A stretch of DNA of 64,000 nucleotides from VAZQ01 sp963785745 (lineage in GTDB: Bacteria > Pseudomonadota > Alphaproteobacteria > Rhizobiales > Xanthobacteraceae): assembly GCA_963785745.1 (NCBI GenBank), contig CAWAWR010000016.1, positions 372,001-436,000 on the forward strand, in the 5' to 3' direction. Shown here in pieces: positions 16,422 to 24,506 of this stretch (position 1 is its first letter; each line of letters opens with the position of its first letter). The notes beneath the pieces were generated by a model. It made no database searches and was not told the DNA's origin. It worked only from the letters and a program-made list of their open reading frames with translations. The position numbers and the translations under genes are program-made.

Positions 16422-17147
16422 GTGAGCCACCGGTTGCTTGAGCTGTTCTACGTCGCCGACATCGATTACTCGTGGCTGGCGAAGTTCCTGTCATTGTTGG
16501 TGCTGCCAGCGGCGCACGAGGACATCGCCATTGTCCTCGGCGGATACCTGGTCGTGAACCAACTGATGCCGGTCGGCATCGTGGTCGCGACGATCTATTT
16601 CGGCATGGTGGCGAGCGATCTCGCCTTGTACGGCATCGGATTGGGTGCCCGCCGCGTGCCATGGTTGAGCCGGATCGCCGTGGGCGACCGGGTCGAGAAT
16701 TTCGGCGGAACCCTGCAGCGCAACCTGTTCGGTCTTGCCGCGCTCGGCCGCGTGGTGCCCGGCGCCGTGTTCCTGATCATGATCGCCTGCGGCTGGACGC
16801 GCGTGCCGTGGACACGGGTGGCGATGGCCAGCCTGTTCTCGTCGGCGCTCTATCTGCCGCTGATGCTCTATCTCGTGATCGTCTTCGGCGACGCCCTCGA
16901 TGACCGCGTCGGTCTGTGGACCTGGCCGTTCCTGCTCGGCCTGATCGTCGCGCTGGCGTTCATGCGCTATCGCGTGTTCACGTTCCGTGAGCGGGCGGAG
17001 ACGCCGGCCGAGCTGACGGGGCCGCATCCGCGCTGGCGGAGCCGGCCCGCCGTCGCGGCCCGCTATCGTTCGCGGACCGTGCAGGTTCCGGCGTTCCTGC
17101 GGTTGAACGCGATGCCCCGCGCGGCGCGGCGGCCTCGGCTGCAGTAG
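16422..17147 (+). CDS. DedA-like membrane protein
   Basis: A 241-residue polytopic protein. The GTG at 16422 is preceded by GAGGTGG; the frame upstream has no membrane character. The pattern matches the DedA/SNARE-associated family: HEDIAIVLGGYL early, a re-entrant-like middle, and the conserved arginine-proline region GRVVPGAVFLIM. DedA proteins are membrane transporters/flippases linked to undecaprenyl-phosphate or lipid recycling and envelope homeostasis. The C-terminal ~50 residues are basic, Arg/Pro rich and not typical of the family. Confidence 0.7.
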   Translation: MSHRLLELFYVADIDYSWLAKFLSLLVLPAAHEDIAIVLGGYLVVNQLMPVGIVVATIYFGMVASDLALYGIGLGARRVPWLSRIAVGDRVENFGGTLQRNLFGLAALGRVVPGAVFLIMIACGWTRVPWTRVAMASLFSSALYLPLMLYLVIVFGDALDDRVGLWTWPFLLGLIVALAFMRYRVFTFRERAETPAELTGPHPRWRSRPAVAARYRSRTVQVPAFLRLNAMPRAARRPRLQ

Positions 17148-17195
17148 CGGCCCACGGGCTGGACGCTCCTACCTCTGCTCCCTAGATTGAATGCC

Positions 17196-17690
17196 ATGAC
17201 ACACATGGCAGCAATTTTACGCGCCGGAATGTTTGGCGCTGCGTTCCTCCTCATCGGCGGCATGGCGGCGGCCCAAACCTATTCCGCGGGCGGCCTTGAG
17301 ATCGGCGGCCCCTGGGCACGCGCGACGCCGAAGGGCGCGACGGTGGGGGCCGGCTACCTGACCATCACCAACAAAGGCACCGAAACGGATCGCCTGATCG
17401 GCGGCTCGGCCGCGCCGGCGTCACGCTTCGAGGTGCACACCACGGTGATGGAAAAAGGCGTCGCCAGGATGCGGCAGGTCACGGGCCTCGAGATCAAGCC
17501 GGGCGAGACCGTCGAGCTCAAGCCCGGCGGCATGCACGTCATGTTCATGGGCCTCAAGCAGCCGCTGACCAACGGACAGACGGTGAAGGGCACGCTGGTG
17601 TTCGAGAAGGCCGGCACGGTCGCGATCGAATTCGCCGTGCAGGCCGTCGGCGCGCCTGCGGGCGGGCAGGGCGGCCACAAGCACCACTGA
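17196..17690 (+). CDS. PCu(A)C-family periplasmic copper chaperone
   Basis: A 164-residue exported protein with a signal peptide cut near AAAQ. The copper-binding pattern H(M)X10MX21HXM is met exactly: His81, Met92, His114 and Met116 by my count. A His-rich tail (GGHKHH) could hold further copper. PCu(A)C delivers Cu(I) to the CuA or CuB site of cytochrome c oxidase. No oxidase or SenC gene is adjacent. The ATG at 17196 is used; an upstream TTG is possible. Confidence 0.9.
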   Translation: MTHMAAILRAGMFGAAFLLIGGMAAAQTYSAGGLEIGGPWARATPKGATVGAGYLTITNKGTETDRLIGGSAAPASRFEVHTTVMEKGVARMRQVTGLEIKPGETVELKPGGMHVMFMGLKQPLTNGQTVKGTLVFEKAGTVAIEFAVQAVGAPAGGQGGHKHH

Positions 17691-17771
17691 GCCCGGCGAA
17701 TATCGCTACGGGGCAATATCGCCGCCGTCGACTCTTGACGGCCCTTGGGCACGTCGCGTGAGATGCCGTCC

Positions 17772-18704
17772 ATGAACCTGCGCCAGCTCAAATACTTCGT
17801 CGGTGTCGTCGAAGCCGGCAATATGACGCGGGCGGCCGAACAGCTCCACGTCGCTCAGACCGCGCTCGGTATGCAAATCCGCCAGCTTGAGGAGGATTTG
17901 GGTGTCGCGCTTCTGGTCCGTCATTCGCGCGGCGTCGAGCCGACGAAAGCCGGGACTCTCCTGCTCACCCGCGCCATCGCGATCCTCAAGTCAGTGGAGG
18001 AAGCCCGCAACGTCGTGGCGGCTTGTGAGCGTGAGGAGAGTGAGGCGATACGACTGGGCACGACGCCTGCACTGATGCCGGTTATCGGGTCAGAGGTCGC
18101 CTTGATTGTCCGCGAGCATCTCCCGCAGGTCTCTCTCAGTATCGTGGAGGCGATGAGCCACGTACTGGTCGAAACGCTCGCCCGTGGAGAGGTCGATTTC
18201 ATCCTTTGCTATGACGTTCCGGATCTCCCGCAACTATCGCGCACGGCGATGTTGCAGGACGATCTGGTGCTGGTGACGTTGCCGGGGCCGCGCAAGGGAG
18301 AGCCCATTGCCTTGGTCGAGGCGCTCGAAGACAGCCTCGCGATGCCGGAGGAGGGTGACACGGTCCGTACGTTAGTCACCCGCACCGCGCGCGATCTCGG
18401 GCTGGACGTCAAGATTGCCCATGAAGTGCGTTCCGTCTCGGCTATGAAAGGCCTGGTCAGTCGCGGCGCGGCCTCAAGTATTCTCCCTTATTTCGCTGTT
18501 CTCGATGAGGTTCGGGCGGGAACGCTCGACGCGCGGCCTATCACCATGCCGGCGCTGCGACGGACGCTGTTTCTCGCGCACTCAAAACAGCGTGGGCCAT
18601 TTCGAAGCGAGGCCGGCCTCACCGGAGCGGTACGCACTTCATTGGGTGGTTTGATCGAGGCGCTTGGACCGCTGGTCCATCCGCTTTGGGTGCGCACGGC
18701 TTAG
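17772..18704 (+). CDS. LysR-family transcriptional regulator (Nac/Cbl-like)
   Basis: A 310-residue regulator. The N-terminal winged helix-turn-helix (MNLRQLKYFVGVVEAGNMTR onward, ~60 residues) includes AEQLHVAQTALGMQIRQLE. A LysR substrate-binding domain follows from about residue 90. The N-terminus resembles Nac/Cbl-type members. The start is the ATG at 17772; an in-frame ATG at 17763 is also possible. It precedes a periplasmic rhodanese in the same direction; whether it controls it is unknown, as LysR genes often regulate a divergent gene and none is divergent here. Confidence 0.85.
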   Translation: MNLRQLKYFVGVVEAGNMTRAAEQLHVAQTALGMQIRQLEEDLGVALLVRHSRGVEPTKAGTLLLTRAIAILKSVEEARNVVAACEREESEAIRLGTTPALMPVIGSEVALIVREHLPQVSLSIVEAMSHVLVETLARGEVDFILCYDVPDLPQLSRTAMLQDDLVLVTLPGPRKGEPIALVEALEDSLAMPEEGDTVRTLVTRTARDLGLDVKIAHEVRSVSAMKGLVSRGAASSILPYFAVLDEVRAGTLDARPITMPALRRTLFLAHSKQRGPFRSEAGLTGAVRTSLGGLIEALGPLVHPLWVRTA

Positions 18705-18828
18705 AGCGCGCAGAATTTCCGCGTTCTGACCTCAGCCGATCATATTGGACGTACGGCTGATCGCCTCCTATTCCCGATCCCTCACGGCTTGTGTTTCAGC
18801 AAGCGTGAAGGAACACAGGAGAAGTCCG

Positions 18829-19587
18829 ATGATCAGCAAGATGTCCTGCTCGGCGCTCGCATTGTTGGCGCTCGCAACGACTTTTGACGGCGCGCACGCG
18901 CAAAGCCTTGACGTCAACCTGGCGACGCTGGCGGAACCGAACCAGAAGACAGCCGAGGTCAGCACCGAGCAACTTCGGCGCATTCTCGCCGACGGGAGCG
19001 CGATGGTGATCGATACCCGCTCACGGCACGAGTTCGAAGCCGGGCACATCCCTGGTGCCCACATGCTCGACGCACCGCCGAGCGACCATGTGCAGGCGGT
19101 CGAGCGGCTGACACGAGGCGACAAAAGGGCTGCATTGGTGCTCTATTGCAACGGCCCGTATTGCCAGGCGAGCCGGCGGCTTGCGGAGCAATTGGTCGCC
19201 GCGGGCTTCACCAATGTGCGGCGTTACCAGCTCGGGATTCCGGTTTGGCGGGCATTGGGGGGTCCGACGGCAATCGAGCTTGGCGGGTTCCTGCGGGTCT
19301 ACAAGGTCGACATGACGGCGGTGATATTTGACGGCCGGTCGGCCGGAGAGTTCGCGAAAGGCAATCTCGCAGGAACGCTGAATGTGCCGGCCGATGATGT
19401 CGTTGCTGGGACCTTGAAGAAACTTCCGCTGCCGGAAGATGATTTCAACCGGCGGATTGTCTTGCTTGGTCGTGACGGCGCTCAGGCCCGTGCTTTCGCC
19501 GACGTGCTCAGGACGCGGCCCTGGCACAACGTATCGTACCTCGCAGGAACCTACGAAGCTTTGGCCACCGCGGTGAGGGTCAAATAG
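18829..19587 (+). CDS. Periplasmic tandem rhodanese-domain protein
   Basis: A 252-residue exported protein. The ATG at 18829 follows AGGAGAAG and starts a signal peptide (cut near AHAQ). Two rhodanese domains follow. The first has the acidic loop IDTRSRHEFEAGHIPGAH and an active-site Cys in YCNGPYCQASRR. The second (residues ~165-250) reads LLGRDGAQARAF where the Cys loop should be, so it is degenerate, as often in tandem rhodaneses. A role in periplasmic sulfur handling is inferred. Confidence 0.82.
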   Translation: MISKMSCSALALLALATTFDGAHAQSLDVNLATLAEPNQKTAEVSTEQLRRILADGSAMVIDTRSRHEFEAGHIPGAHMLDAPPSDHVQAVERLTRGDKRAALVLYCNGPYCQASRRLAEQLVAAGFTNVRRYQLGIPVWRALGGPTAIELGGFLRVYKVDMTAVIFDGRSAGEFAKGNLAGTLNVPADDVVAGTLKKLPLPEDDFNRRIVLLGRDGAQARAFADVLRTRPWHNVSYLAGTYEALATAVRVK

Positions 19588-20068
19588 GGCGCGGGGGGAG
19601 GCGAACATGCGCGCCGTCGCGCCTTCGCATTCTTGCGCTGATCGTGGTTCTGCCCACGTTTTGGCCGCGCGGGAAGCGCTGTTTTTTTCCGATTCCGTCG
19701 CCGGCCAGGCGGTGCGCCCATAGGGTTGATGTTCCCATGTGCCACGTATGGAATTCCTCGGCCAGCAATCCCCTCAGCACTACGCTGGCGCCTTAGAATC
19801 CTCCAGCCCCGCTCCGACGCCCCAGTTCTCCCAGGGCGGGGCTCCCTTTTTCCCAATGTCCGCCGTGATTCAGAAACGGCCCGTGGATTGGCTACGAGTT
19901 CACCTTGAAGCCGATCGACGACTTAGATGGATGGGGGCTGGCTAGCCCTTGTTGGGGCGTTTCCTCCCCACTTGCGGCCTCGCGTCTAGAGAGATGTGGG
20001 GCCGCTTTCTCGTGGCCCTGCCTGACTCGGCGAGGGCCTTATGGATTCGCCCTCCACCCTAGCTTTCG
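19588..20068. other. Gene-poor stretch containing one intrinsic terminator
   Basis: About 480 bases with no convincing gene. A +strand frame at 19739-19945 lacks a Shine-Dalgarno, any recognisable motif and runs through a terminator hairpin, so I do not accept it. The terminator at 19805-19851 suggests that a transcript, either the rhodanese mRNA or an unannotated short RNA, ends here. Confidence 0.4.
19805..19851 (+). terminator. Intrinsic terminator downstream of the tandem rhodanese gene
   Basis: Stem AGCCCCGC (19805-19812) / GCGGGGCT (19836-19843), with a 23-base loop, followed by CCCTTTTTC. It points rightward and lies about 220 bases after the rhodanese stop. Confidence 0.6.
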
Positions 20069-20173
20069 CTAGTTCGAAACGGGCCGATCGCGAACCAGGA
20101 TCCAGGCCATGAGCACCAAGGCCGGACTCCACGCAACCATGATTCCCAGAAGGAAAGCCTGAAGAGTTGTCAT
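20069..20173 (-). CDS. 34-residue single-pass membrane miniprotein
   Basis: A 35-codon frame starting ATG at 20173 and ending TAG at 20069. The protein begins MTTLQAFLLGIMVAW, continues with SPALVLMAWIL and ends RDRPVSN, so one hydrophobic helix occupies most of it with a short basic tail. A GGGGGTG Shine-Dalgarno lies 6 bases upstream. I recall very similar ~35-residue hypothetical proteins from Bradyrhizobium genomes, but cannot search. A possible stress promoter precedes it. Its role is unknown; small membrane proteins of this kind often modulate larger membrane complexes. Confidence 0.65.
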   Translation of the reverse strand: MTTLQAFLLGIMVAWSPALVLMAWILVRDRPVSN

Positions 20174-20196
20174 GCACGCACCCCCGATTGTGCATC

Positions 20197-20221
20197 AACA
20201 CCAACAATCGACATAGGTTCC
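20197..20221 (-). promoter_or_regulatory. Possible EcfG-type general stress promoter for the miniprotein
   Basis: On the minus strand GGAAC (20217-20221) and TGTT (20197-20200) are separated by 16 bases, close to the alphaproteobacterial EcfG consensus GGAAC-N16/17-CGTT with one mismatch. The -10 ends 24 bases before the ATG, a plausible leader. GGAAC is also one arm of a GGTTCC / GGAACC palindrome. Confidence 0.35.
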
Positions 20222-20597
20222 ATTTGCGGAACCAACCGATTGCTCATGTGGACTGAACAAGATGGAGGCCCGCGACGCGCAAGCAGAGGTCAGTCCCACC
20301 CCCCGGCCGCTGACAACTCGCTGCTGCTATCGCCGGGCCCCCACTACGATTGGGTTCCCACTTTGGGGCGGGATTAAGTTCAAATTCGCGGCTGACTTGC
20401 TCTAACGTGCCAGAAAATTGGCAGAGAAAGCCAAAAGGCGAGATCAAAACATCCCGTCCCGAATTTACTGGCGTTACCTGTGAAGTAGGTCACAGGCCTC
20501 CCTACTGACCATGAACTATTGAATGTGCCTGGCCGCGTCTGAAAAACGGCCATCCCCCGTTCAGGATCGACCACCCTCGATCTTGATCAGACCCCAG

Positions 20598-20639
20598 ACC
20601 CGGATCGCTCGCACCCCGACGATCCGGGTTCTTTATTTT
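20598..20639 (+). terminator. Intrinsic terminator without an upstream protein gene
   Basis: Perfect 10-bp stem ACCCGGATCG (20598-20607) / CGATCCGGGT (20620-20629) with a 12-base loop, followed by the T-rich tract TCTTTATTTT. It points rightward. The CMD gene that follows is on the opposite strand, so it may also block antisense transcription. Confidence 0.75.
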
Positions 20640-20699
20640 GCGCTTTGCCCGTGCGCGCCCGGCGAGGCTTAGTTGCCATCCTGGCACCGACGACTTGGG

Positions 20700-21326
20700 C
20701 TATCTAGCCGGCTCCTTGAACGGCAGCGGCGTGCCCTCCGGCACCGGCATGCGGAACACGTTGAGCGTCATCGCCACCATGGCGTAATAGCCGAGCAGGC
20801 CGACCAGCTCGACCATGCCGGCGTCGCCCAGGGTGGCGTGCACGGCCTTGTAGGCGCGGTCGCTCGCGCGCCGCGTCGCGTACAGCTCCTTGATGAAGGC
20901 ATAGATCGCGCGCTCGTCCTTCGGCGCCGATGTCGGCTCGCGGCCGGCGCGCAGCGCCTGGATGGTCGCGGGCTTCACGCCGGCCTTCAGCGCCTGCGGT
21001 TCGTGCGCGGCCCATTCGTAGTGCGCCTTCCACATGTGCGCGGTGGCGAGGATCGCGAATTCGGTCAATCGCGGCGCGATCGAGGTGCCGAAACGGCAAT
21101 AGGCGCCGAGCTTCTGCGCCAGCTCGCCGAAACCCGGCGCGTGCAGGTAGCAGAAAAACGGCCCGCCCATCTTGAAGGTGCCGCGCGGGCCCGACGCGAT
21201 CGCGCTCATGAGCGAGCGCTGCTCCGCCGTCAACCGGTCTTCGGCGATCGCGGGAAGGCGGATCGGCCCCATTGTGGCGGGTTTCTTTTTGGCCATTTTC
21301 TTGGCGGGCTTTTTCTTCGCAGGCAT
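20700..21326 (-). CDS. Carboxymuconolactone decarboxylase-family protein with Lys-rich tail
   Basis: A 208-residue protein. Residues 1-20 are a Lys/Ala/Pro tail (MPAKKKPAKKMAKKKPA) like histone H1 tails. The remainder is a CMD/AhpD fold with the helix AHMWKAHYEWAAHEPQA holding the conserved His pair. The CxxC of AhpD peroxidases is absent, so a thiol peroxidase role is unlikely. The ATG at 21326 is chosen; the longer frame upstream crosses into the divergent gene. Substrate unknown. Confidence 0.8.
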   Translation of the reverse strand: MPAKKKPAKKMAKKKPATMGPIRLPAIAEDRLTAEQRSLMSAIASGPRGTFKMGGPFFCYLHAPGFGELAQKLGAYCRFGTSIAPRLTEFAILATAHMWKAHYEWAAHEPQALKAGVKPATIQALRAGREPTSAPKDERAIYAFIKELYATRRASDRAYKAVHATLGDAGMVELVGLLGYYAMVAMTLNVFRMPVPEGTPLPFKEPAR

Positions 21327-21455
21327 GCAATCCCCCGGGCGGCTTGTCTTGTTGAACGGCGAACCCATACACTCTCGCATTCGCCGCGGCGATGGCCAAG
21401 CAAGCGGATGCAGAAATGCGGGGCGGCGAGCGGCGGGGCGGCAGATTGGATTACG

Positions 21456-22841
21456 ATGAAACAAGGCGACGAGGACCTGAAGGCTGCAATGCCGCTCTGC
21501 TTCGTCCTGATGCCGTTCGGCCGCAAGACCGATGCTGCCGGACGTGTCACCGATTTTGACGCTGTCTACCAGCAGATCATCGCCCCGGCCGTGAACGCGG
21601 CCGAGCTCGACCCGATCCGGGCCGATGAAGAGAAGATCGGCGGCGCCATCCACAAGCCGATGTTCGAGCGGCTGATGCTCTGCAACTACGCGGTCGCCGA
21701 TATCACCGGCGCCAATCCGAACGTCTACTACGAGCTCGGCATTCGCCATGCGATGCGGCCGCGCTCGACGGTGATCCTATTCGCGGCCGGGACGATCCTG
21801 CCGTTCGACATCGCGCTGTTGCGTGGCATTCCCTACCAGACCAACGAGCAGGGCGTGCCGTCCGATCCGGCCGCCTGCGTCGCCGCGATCTCGAAGCAGC
21901 TCAGCGCCGCTAAGGAGAACCCGCACGACGACAGCCCGCTGTTCCAGCTCCTCGACTACATGCCGCGCACCGAGGTCGATCACACCAAGACCGACACATT
22001 CCGCGACCGCTTCAACTATTCGAAGAAATACAAGGAGCGTCTGGCAGACGCACTCCAGCAGGGCCAGCAGGCCGTAAAGGAGACGGTCGCCGATCCCGCG
22101 TTCAAGAACCTGCACGACCTCGAGACCGGTGTCATCGTCGATATGTTCCTGACGCTACGCGATGTGAAAGCACACAAGGAAATGATCGAGCTTTACCAGC
22201 GCATGCCGGAGCCGCTGCAGCGCGCACGGATCGTGCGCGAGCAATACGGCTTCGCGCTCAACCGCGAGGGCAGGGCACCGGAGGCGACCGGCGTGCTCAA
22301 GGCGGTGATCGAAGAGTTCGGGCCGTCGAGCGAGACCAACGGACTGCTCGGCCGCGTCTACAAGGATCAGTGGGACGCCGCGAAGAAGTCCGGGGCCGGC
22401 GCGCTGCAGGTCCGCGGTCTGCTCAAGCTCGCGGCCGAGACCTATCTCGCTGGCTTCCAGGCGGATTGGCGCGACGCCTATCCCGGCGTCAACGCGGTCA
22501 CGCTGATGGAACTGATGGACACCCCGCCGCCGATCCAGGCCGAGATCCTGCCGGTGGTGCGGTTCTCGGCGGCGCAAAAGGCGAAGGCAAACGGCGACTA
22601 TTGGGACTTTGCGACGCTGATGGAGCTTGCGGTGCTGGCGCGCGACGAGAACGGGGCCATGGAGCAGGCGGAGGTCGCGCTGACCAAAGCGCAGTTCAAC
22701 TGGCATCTCGAAACCACCGAGCGGAACCTGCGCCTGATCCGCGAGACGCGCGCCGCGCGCGGGGAGCAAATCCCCTGGATCAAGGATCTGGAGGACGCAC
22801 TTGCGGAAAAGCGTGCACAGATGCCCGCACAGGCGTCCTGA
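21456..22841 (+). CDS. Nucleotidase-like (DUF4062/TIR-like) protein with TRAFs-binding/ASK1-like TPR region
   Basis: A 461-residue protein. The N-terminal ~130 residues look like a nucleoside-deoxyribosyltransferase/TIR-like Rossmann fold: CFVLMPFGRK, then DFDAVYQQIIAPAV, then a conserved NPNVYYELGIRHAMR. From about residue 150 it is helical, with FQLLDYMPRTEVDH and repeated helices typical of the MAP3K TRAFs-binding domain (the central regulatory part of ASK1 kinases), including ALNREGRAPEA and YPGVNAVTLMELM. No kinase domain follows. Such proteins occur in bacterial conflict or stress systems. The start used is the ATG at 21456; an in-frame ATG at 21408 is possible. Confidence 0.7.
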   Translation: MKQGDEDLKAAMPLCFVLMPFGRKTDAAGRVTDFDAVYQQIIAPAVNAAELDPIRADEEKIGGAIHKPMFERLMLCNYAVADITGANPNVYYELGIRHAMRPRSTVILFAAGTILPFDIALLRGIPYQTNEQGVPSDPAACVAAISKQLSAAKENPHDDSPLFQLLDYMPRTEVDHTKTDTFRDRFNYSKKYKERLADALQQGQQAVKETVADPAFKNLHDLETGVIVDMFLTLRDVKAHKEMIELYQRMPEPLQRARIVREQYGFALNREGRAPEATGVLKAVIEEFGPSSETNGLLGRVYKDQWDAAKKSGAGALQVRGLLKLAAETYLAGFQADWRDAYPGVNAVTLMELMDTPPPIQAEILPVVRFSAAQKAKANGDYWDFATLMELAVLARDENGAMEQAEVALTKAQFNWHLETTERNLRLIRETRAARGEQIPWIKDLEDALAEKRAQMPAQAS

Positions 22842-22856
22842 GAGACGGAGCTGGTC

Positions 22857-23453
22857 ATGACGATCATGTATCACGACGGAAATCGGCGCTTGCAGGACGA
22901 GTTCGAGAGCCGGCGGATCGCGGATCGGCTGGAAGAGAAGCTGACGCGCACGGCCTTCACCGTGGACGACAAGGCCTTCATCGAAGGCGCGGTCTATTTC
23001 TTCATCGCCACCGCCGATGCCGAGGGCCATCCCGATTGCTCGTTCAAGGGCGGCATGCCGGGCTTCGTGCGCGTGACCGGCCCGTCCGAGCTTGCCTTTC
23101 CGGACTACGACGGCAACGGCATGTTCAAGAGCCTCGGCAATGTCGCGGTCAATCCGAACATCGGCCTGCTGTTCATCGCGCTGCACGATAAGCCGAAACG
23201 GCTGCGCATCAACGGCAGCGCGACGGTGCGGCGCGACGATCCGCTGCTCGCCTCCACGGCCGGGGCGCAACTGATGGTGCGGGTGACGGCGCGCGCCATC
23301 TTCCCGAACTGCCCACGCTACATTCCGACCATGCAGCTCGTCGAGCCGTCGAGCTATGCGCCGCGTTCCGGCTGTGATCCGGTCGAGCCGGCATGGAAGG
23401 GGTTCGCCGACTTCAAGGACTACATGCATCCGCGCCAGAAGACGGCAGGCTGA
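22857..23453 (+). CDS. Pyridoxamine 5'-phosphate oxidase-like flavin-binding protein
   Basis: A 198-residue split-barrel protein. The segment YFFIATADAEGHPDCSFKGG matches the FMN-binding strand of PNPOx-like proteins, and LGNVAVNPNIGLLFI follows. It starts 15 bases after the TRAFs-binding gene with a GGAG before the ATG, so the two are probably co-transcribed. Members reduce or bind flavins, F420 or heme; true PdxH residues are not evident, so B6 synthesis is not assumed. Confidence 0.8.
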   Translation: MTIMYHDGNRRLQDEFESRRIADRLEEKLTRTAFTVDDKAFIEGAVYFFIATADAEGHPDCSFKGGMPGFVRVTGPSELAFPDYDGNGMFKSLGNVAVNPNIGLLFIALHDKPKRLRINGSATVRRDDPLLASTAGAQLMVRVTARAIFPNCPRYIPTMQLVEPSSYAPRSGCDPVEPAWKGFADFKDYMHPRQKTAG

Positions 23454-23481
23454 ACGCATTGATCGAGGGAGAACGCCAGCC

Positions 23482-24456
23482 ATGTCACGACTGCTCGCCG
23501 GCCTGCTGATCGCCGCCTCAACAATTTCCGCGGCGCCGGCCTCCGCGCAGGACTGGCCGGCGAAGCCCGTCCGCATCATCGTGCCGTTCGGCGCGGGCGG
23601 CACCGGTGACGCCCTGGCCCGCATTGTCGCCGAGCATTTGTCGACGTCGCTCAAGCAGCAGTTCGTCGTGGAGAACCGCACCGGTGCCGGCGGCATGATC
23701 GGCGTGCAGGCGGTCGCGTCGTCCGCCCCCGACGGCTATACGCTCGGGATCACCAATGTCTCGACGTTGTCGCTCATCCCGGTCATCAACCCGAAGAACG
23801 CCTACCACCCGCTCAACGATTTCACCCACGTCGCCTTCGTCGCGGGCGCGCCGGTGTCGCTCGCGGTCTACCCCAACCTCGGAATCAAGACGCTTCCGGA
23901 GTTCGTCGCCTACGCCAACAAGAGCGCGAAGCCGCTGACGTTCGCGTCGTCCGGCCTGGGCTCGGACGGTCACCTGATCGGGGAGGCGATCGCCGTCTCG
24001 ACCAGGATCAAGGTCGAGCACGTTCCCTACAAGAGCACGGCTCAGGCGCTGACCGATGTGGTCGGCGGCCATGTGGTGTTCTCGACCTTCACGCTGTCGT
24101 CGTCCTCGTCGTTCATTCGCGCCGGCACGCTCGCCGGCGTCGCGGTTACGTCGGCCGAGCGGATGCCGGACTATCCCGACCTGCCGACGTTCAAGGAGCT
24201 CGGCTATCCCGACCTCGTCTCGTCGACATGGTTTTCGATCTCCGGGCCGGCGAAGCTGCCGAAAGACATCGCCGACAAGCTCAACCGCGAGATCGCGGCG
24301 GTGATGACGAAGCCGGAGGTGCAGGCGCGGATGCGCCGCGACGGCCTCTTGACCGAGGCCATGAGTCCGGAGGCGTTCACGGCATTCGTCGCGGCCGAAA
24401 GCGCGCGCTGGACGCCGTTGATCCAGCGCACGGGTTTGGCGGGGAAGGGGCTGTAG
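23482..24456 (+). CDS. Bug-family tripartite tricarboxylate transporter receptor
   Basis: A 324-residue periplasmic binding protein. The ATG at 23482 follows GAGGGAGAA and starts a signal peptide (cut near ASAQ). The mature protein shows the Bug signature WPAKPVRIIVPFGAGGTGD and a later VEHVPYKSTAQALTDVVGG. Bug proteins capture carboxylates or related small molecules for TctA/TctB permeases. No tctA or tctB is in the window, which is common for the large Bug families of this group. Ligand unknown. Confidence 0.9.
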   Translation: MSRLLAGLLIAASTISAAPASAQDWPAKPVRIIVPFGAGGTGDALARIVAEHLSTSLKQQFVVENRTGAGGMIGVQAVASSAPDGYTLGITNVSTLSLIPVINPKNAYHPLNDFTHVAFVAGAPVSLAVYPNLGIKTLPEFVAYANKSAKPLTFASSGLGSDGHLIGEAIAVSTRIKVEHVPYKSTAQALTDVVGGHVVFSTFTLSSSSSFIRAGTLAGVAVTSAERMPDYPDLPTFKELGYPDLVSSTWFSISGPAKLPKDIADKLNREIAAVMTKPEVQARMRRDGLLTEAMSPEAFTAFVAAESARWTPLIQRTGLAGKGL

Positions 24457-24461
24457 AAATC

Positions 24462-24487
24462 ATTGTCCCCGCCGTGGCGGGGACAAC
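24462..24487. terminator. Bidirectional hairpin between convergent Bug and GlcG genes
   Basis: Perfect 11-bp arms TTGTCCCCGCC (24463-24473) / GGCGGGGACAA (24476-24486) with a 2-base loop. It sits between two convergent genes. Similar hairpins are repeated between genes in Bradyrhizobium, so it may be both a repeat and a transcript end. Confidence 0.6.
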
Positions 24488-24506
24488 GACAGACGAAGCC
24501 GATTCC

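Larger units (their letters stand above)
20174..20699. other. Non-coding stretch with possible small RNA ending in a terminator
   Basis: About 525 bases lacking a credible protein gene. The rightward terminator at 20598-20639 has no gene upstream on that strand within this stretch, which suggests an unannotated RNA. Upstream of it are a TGGCCG / CGGCCA hairpin (about 20530-20553) and C-rich single-stranded tracts (CCATCCCCC, CCACCC), a feature of anti-Shine-Dalgarno small RNAs. The RNA start cannot be placed. Confidence 0.35.

Noticed and set aside
19739..19945. 68-residue plus-strand ORF
   Set aside because: No Shine-Dalgarno, runs through an intrinsic terminator, Pro/Ser/Gln-rich with no motif.
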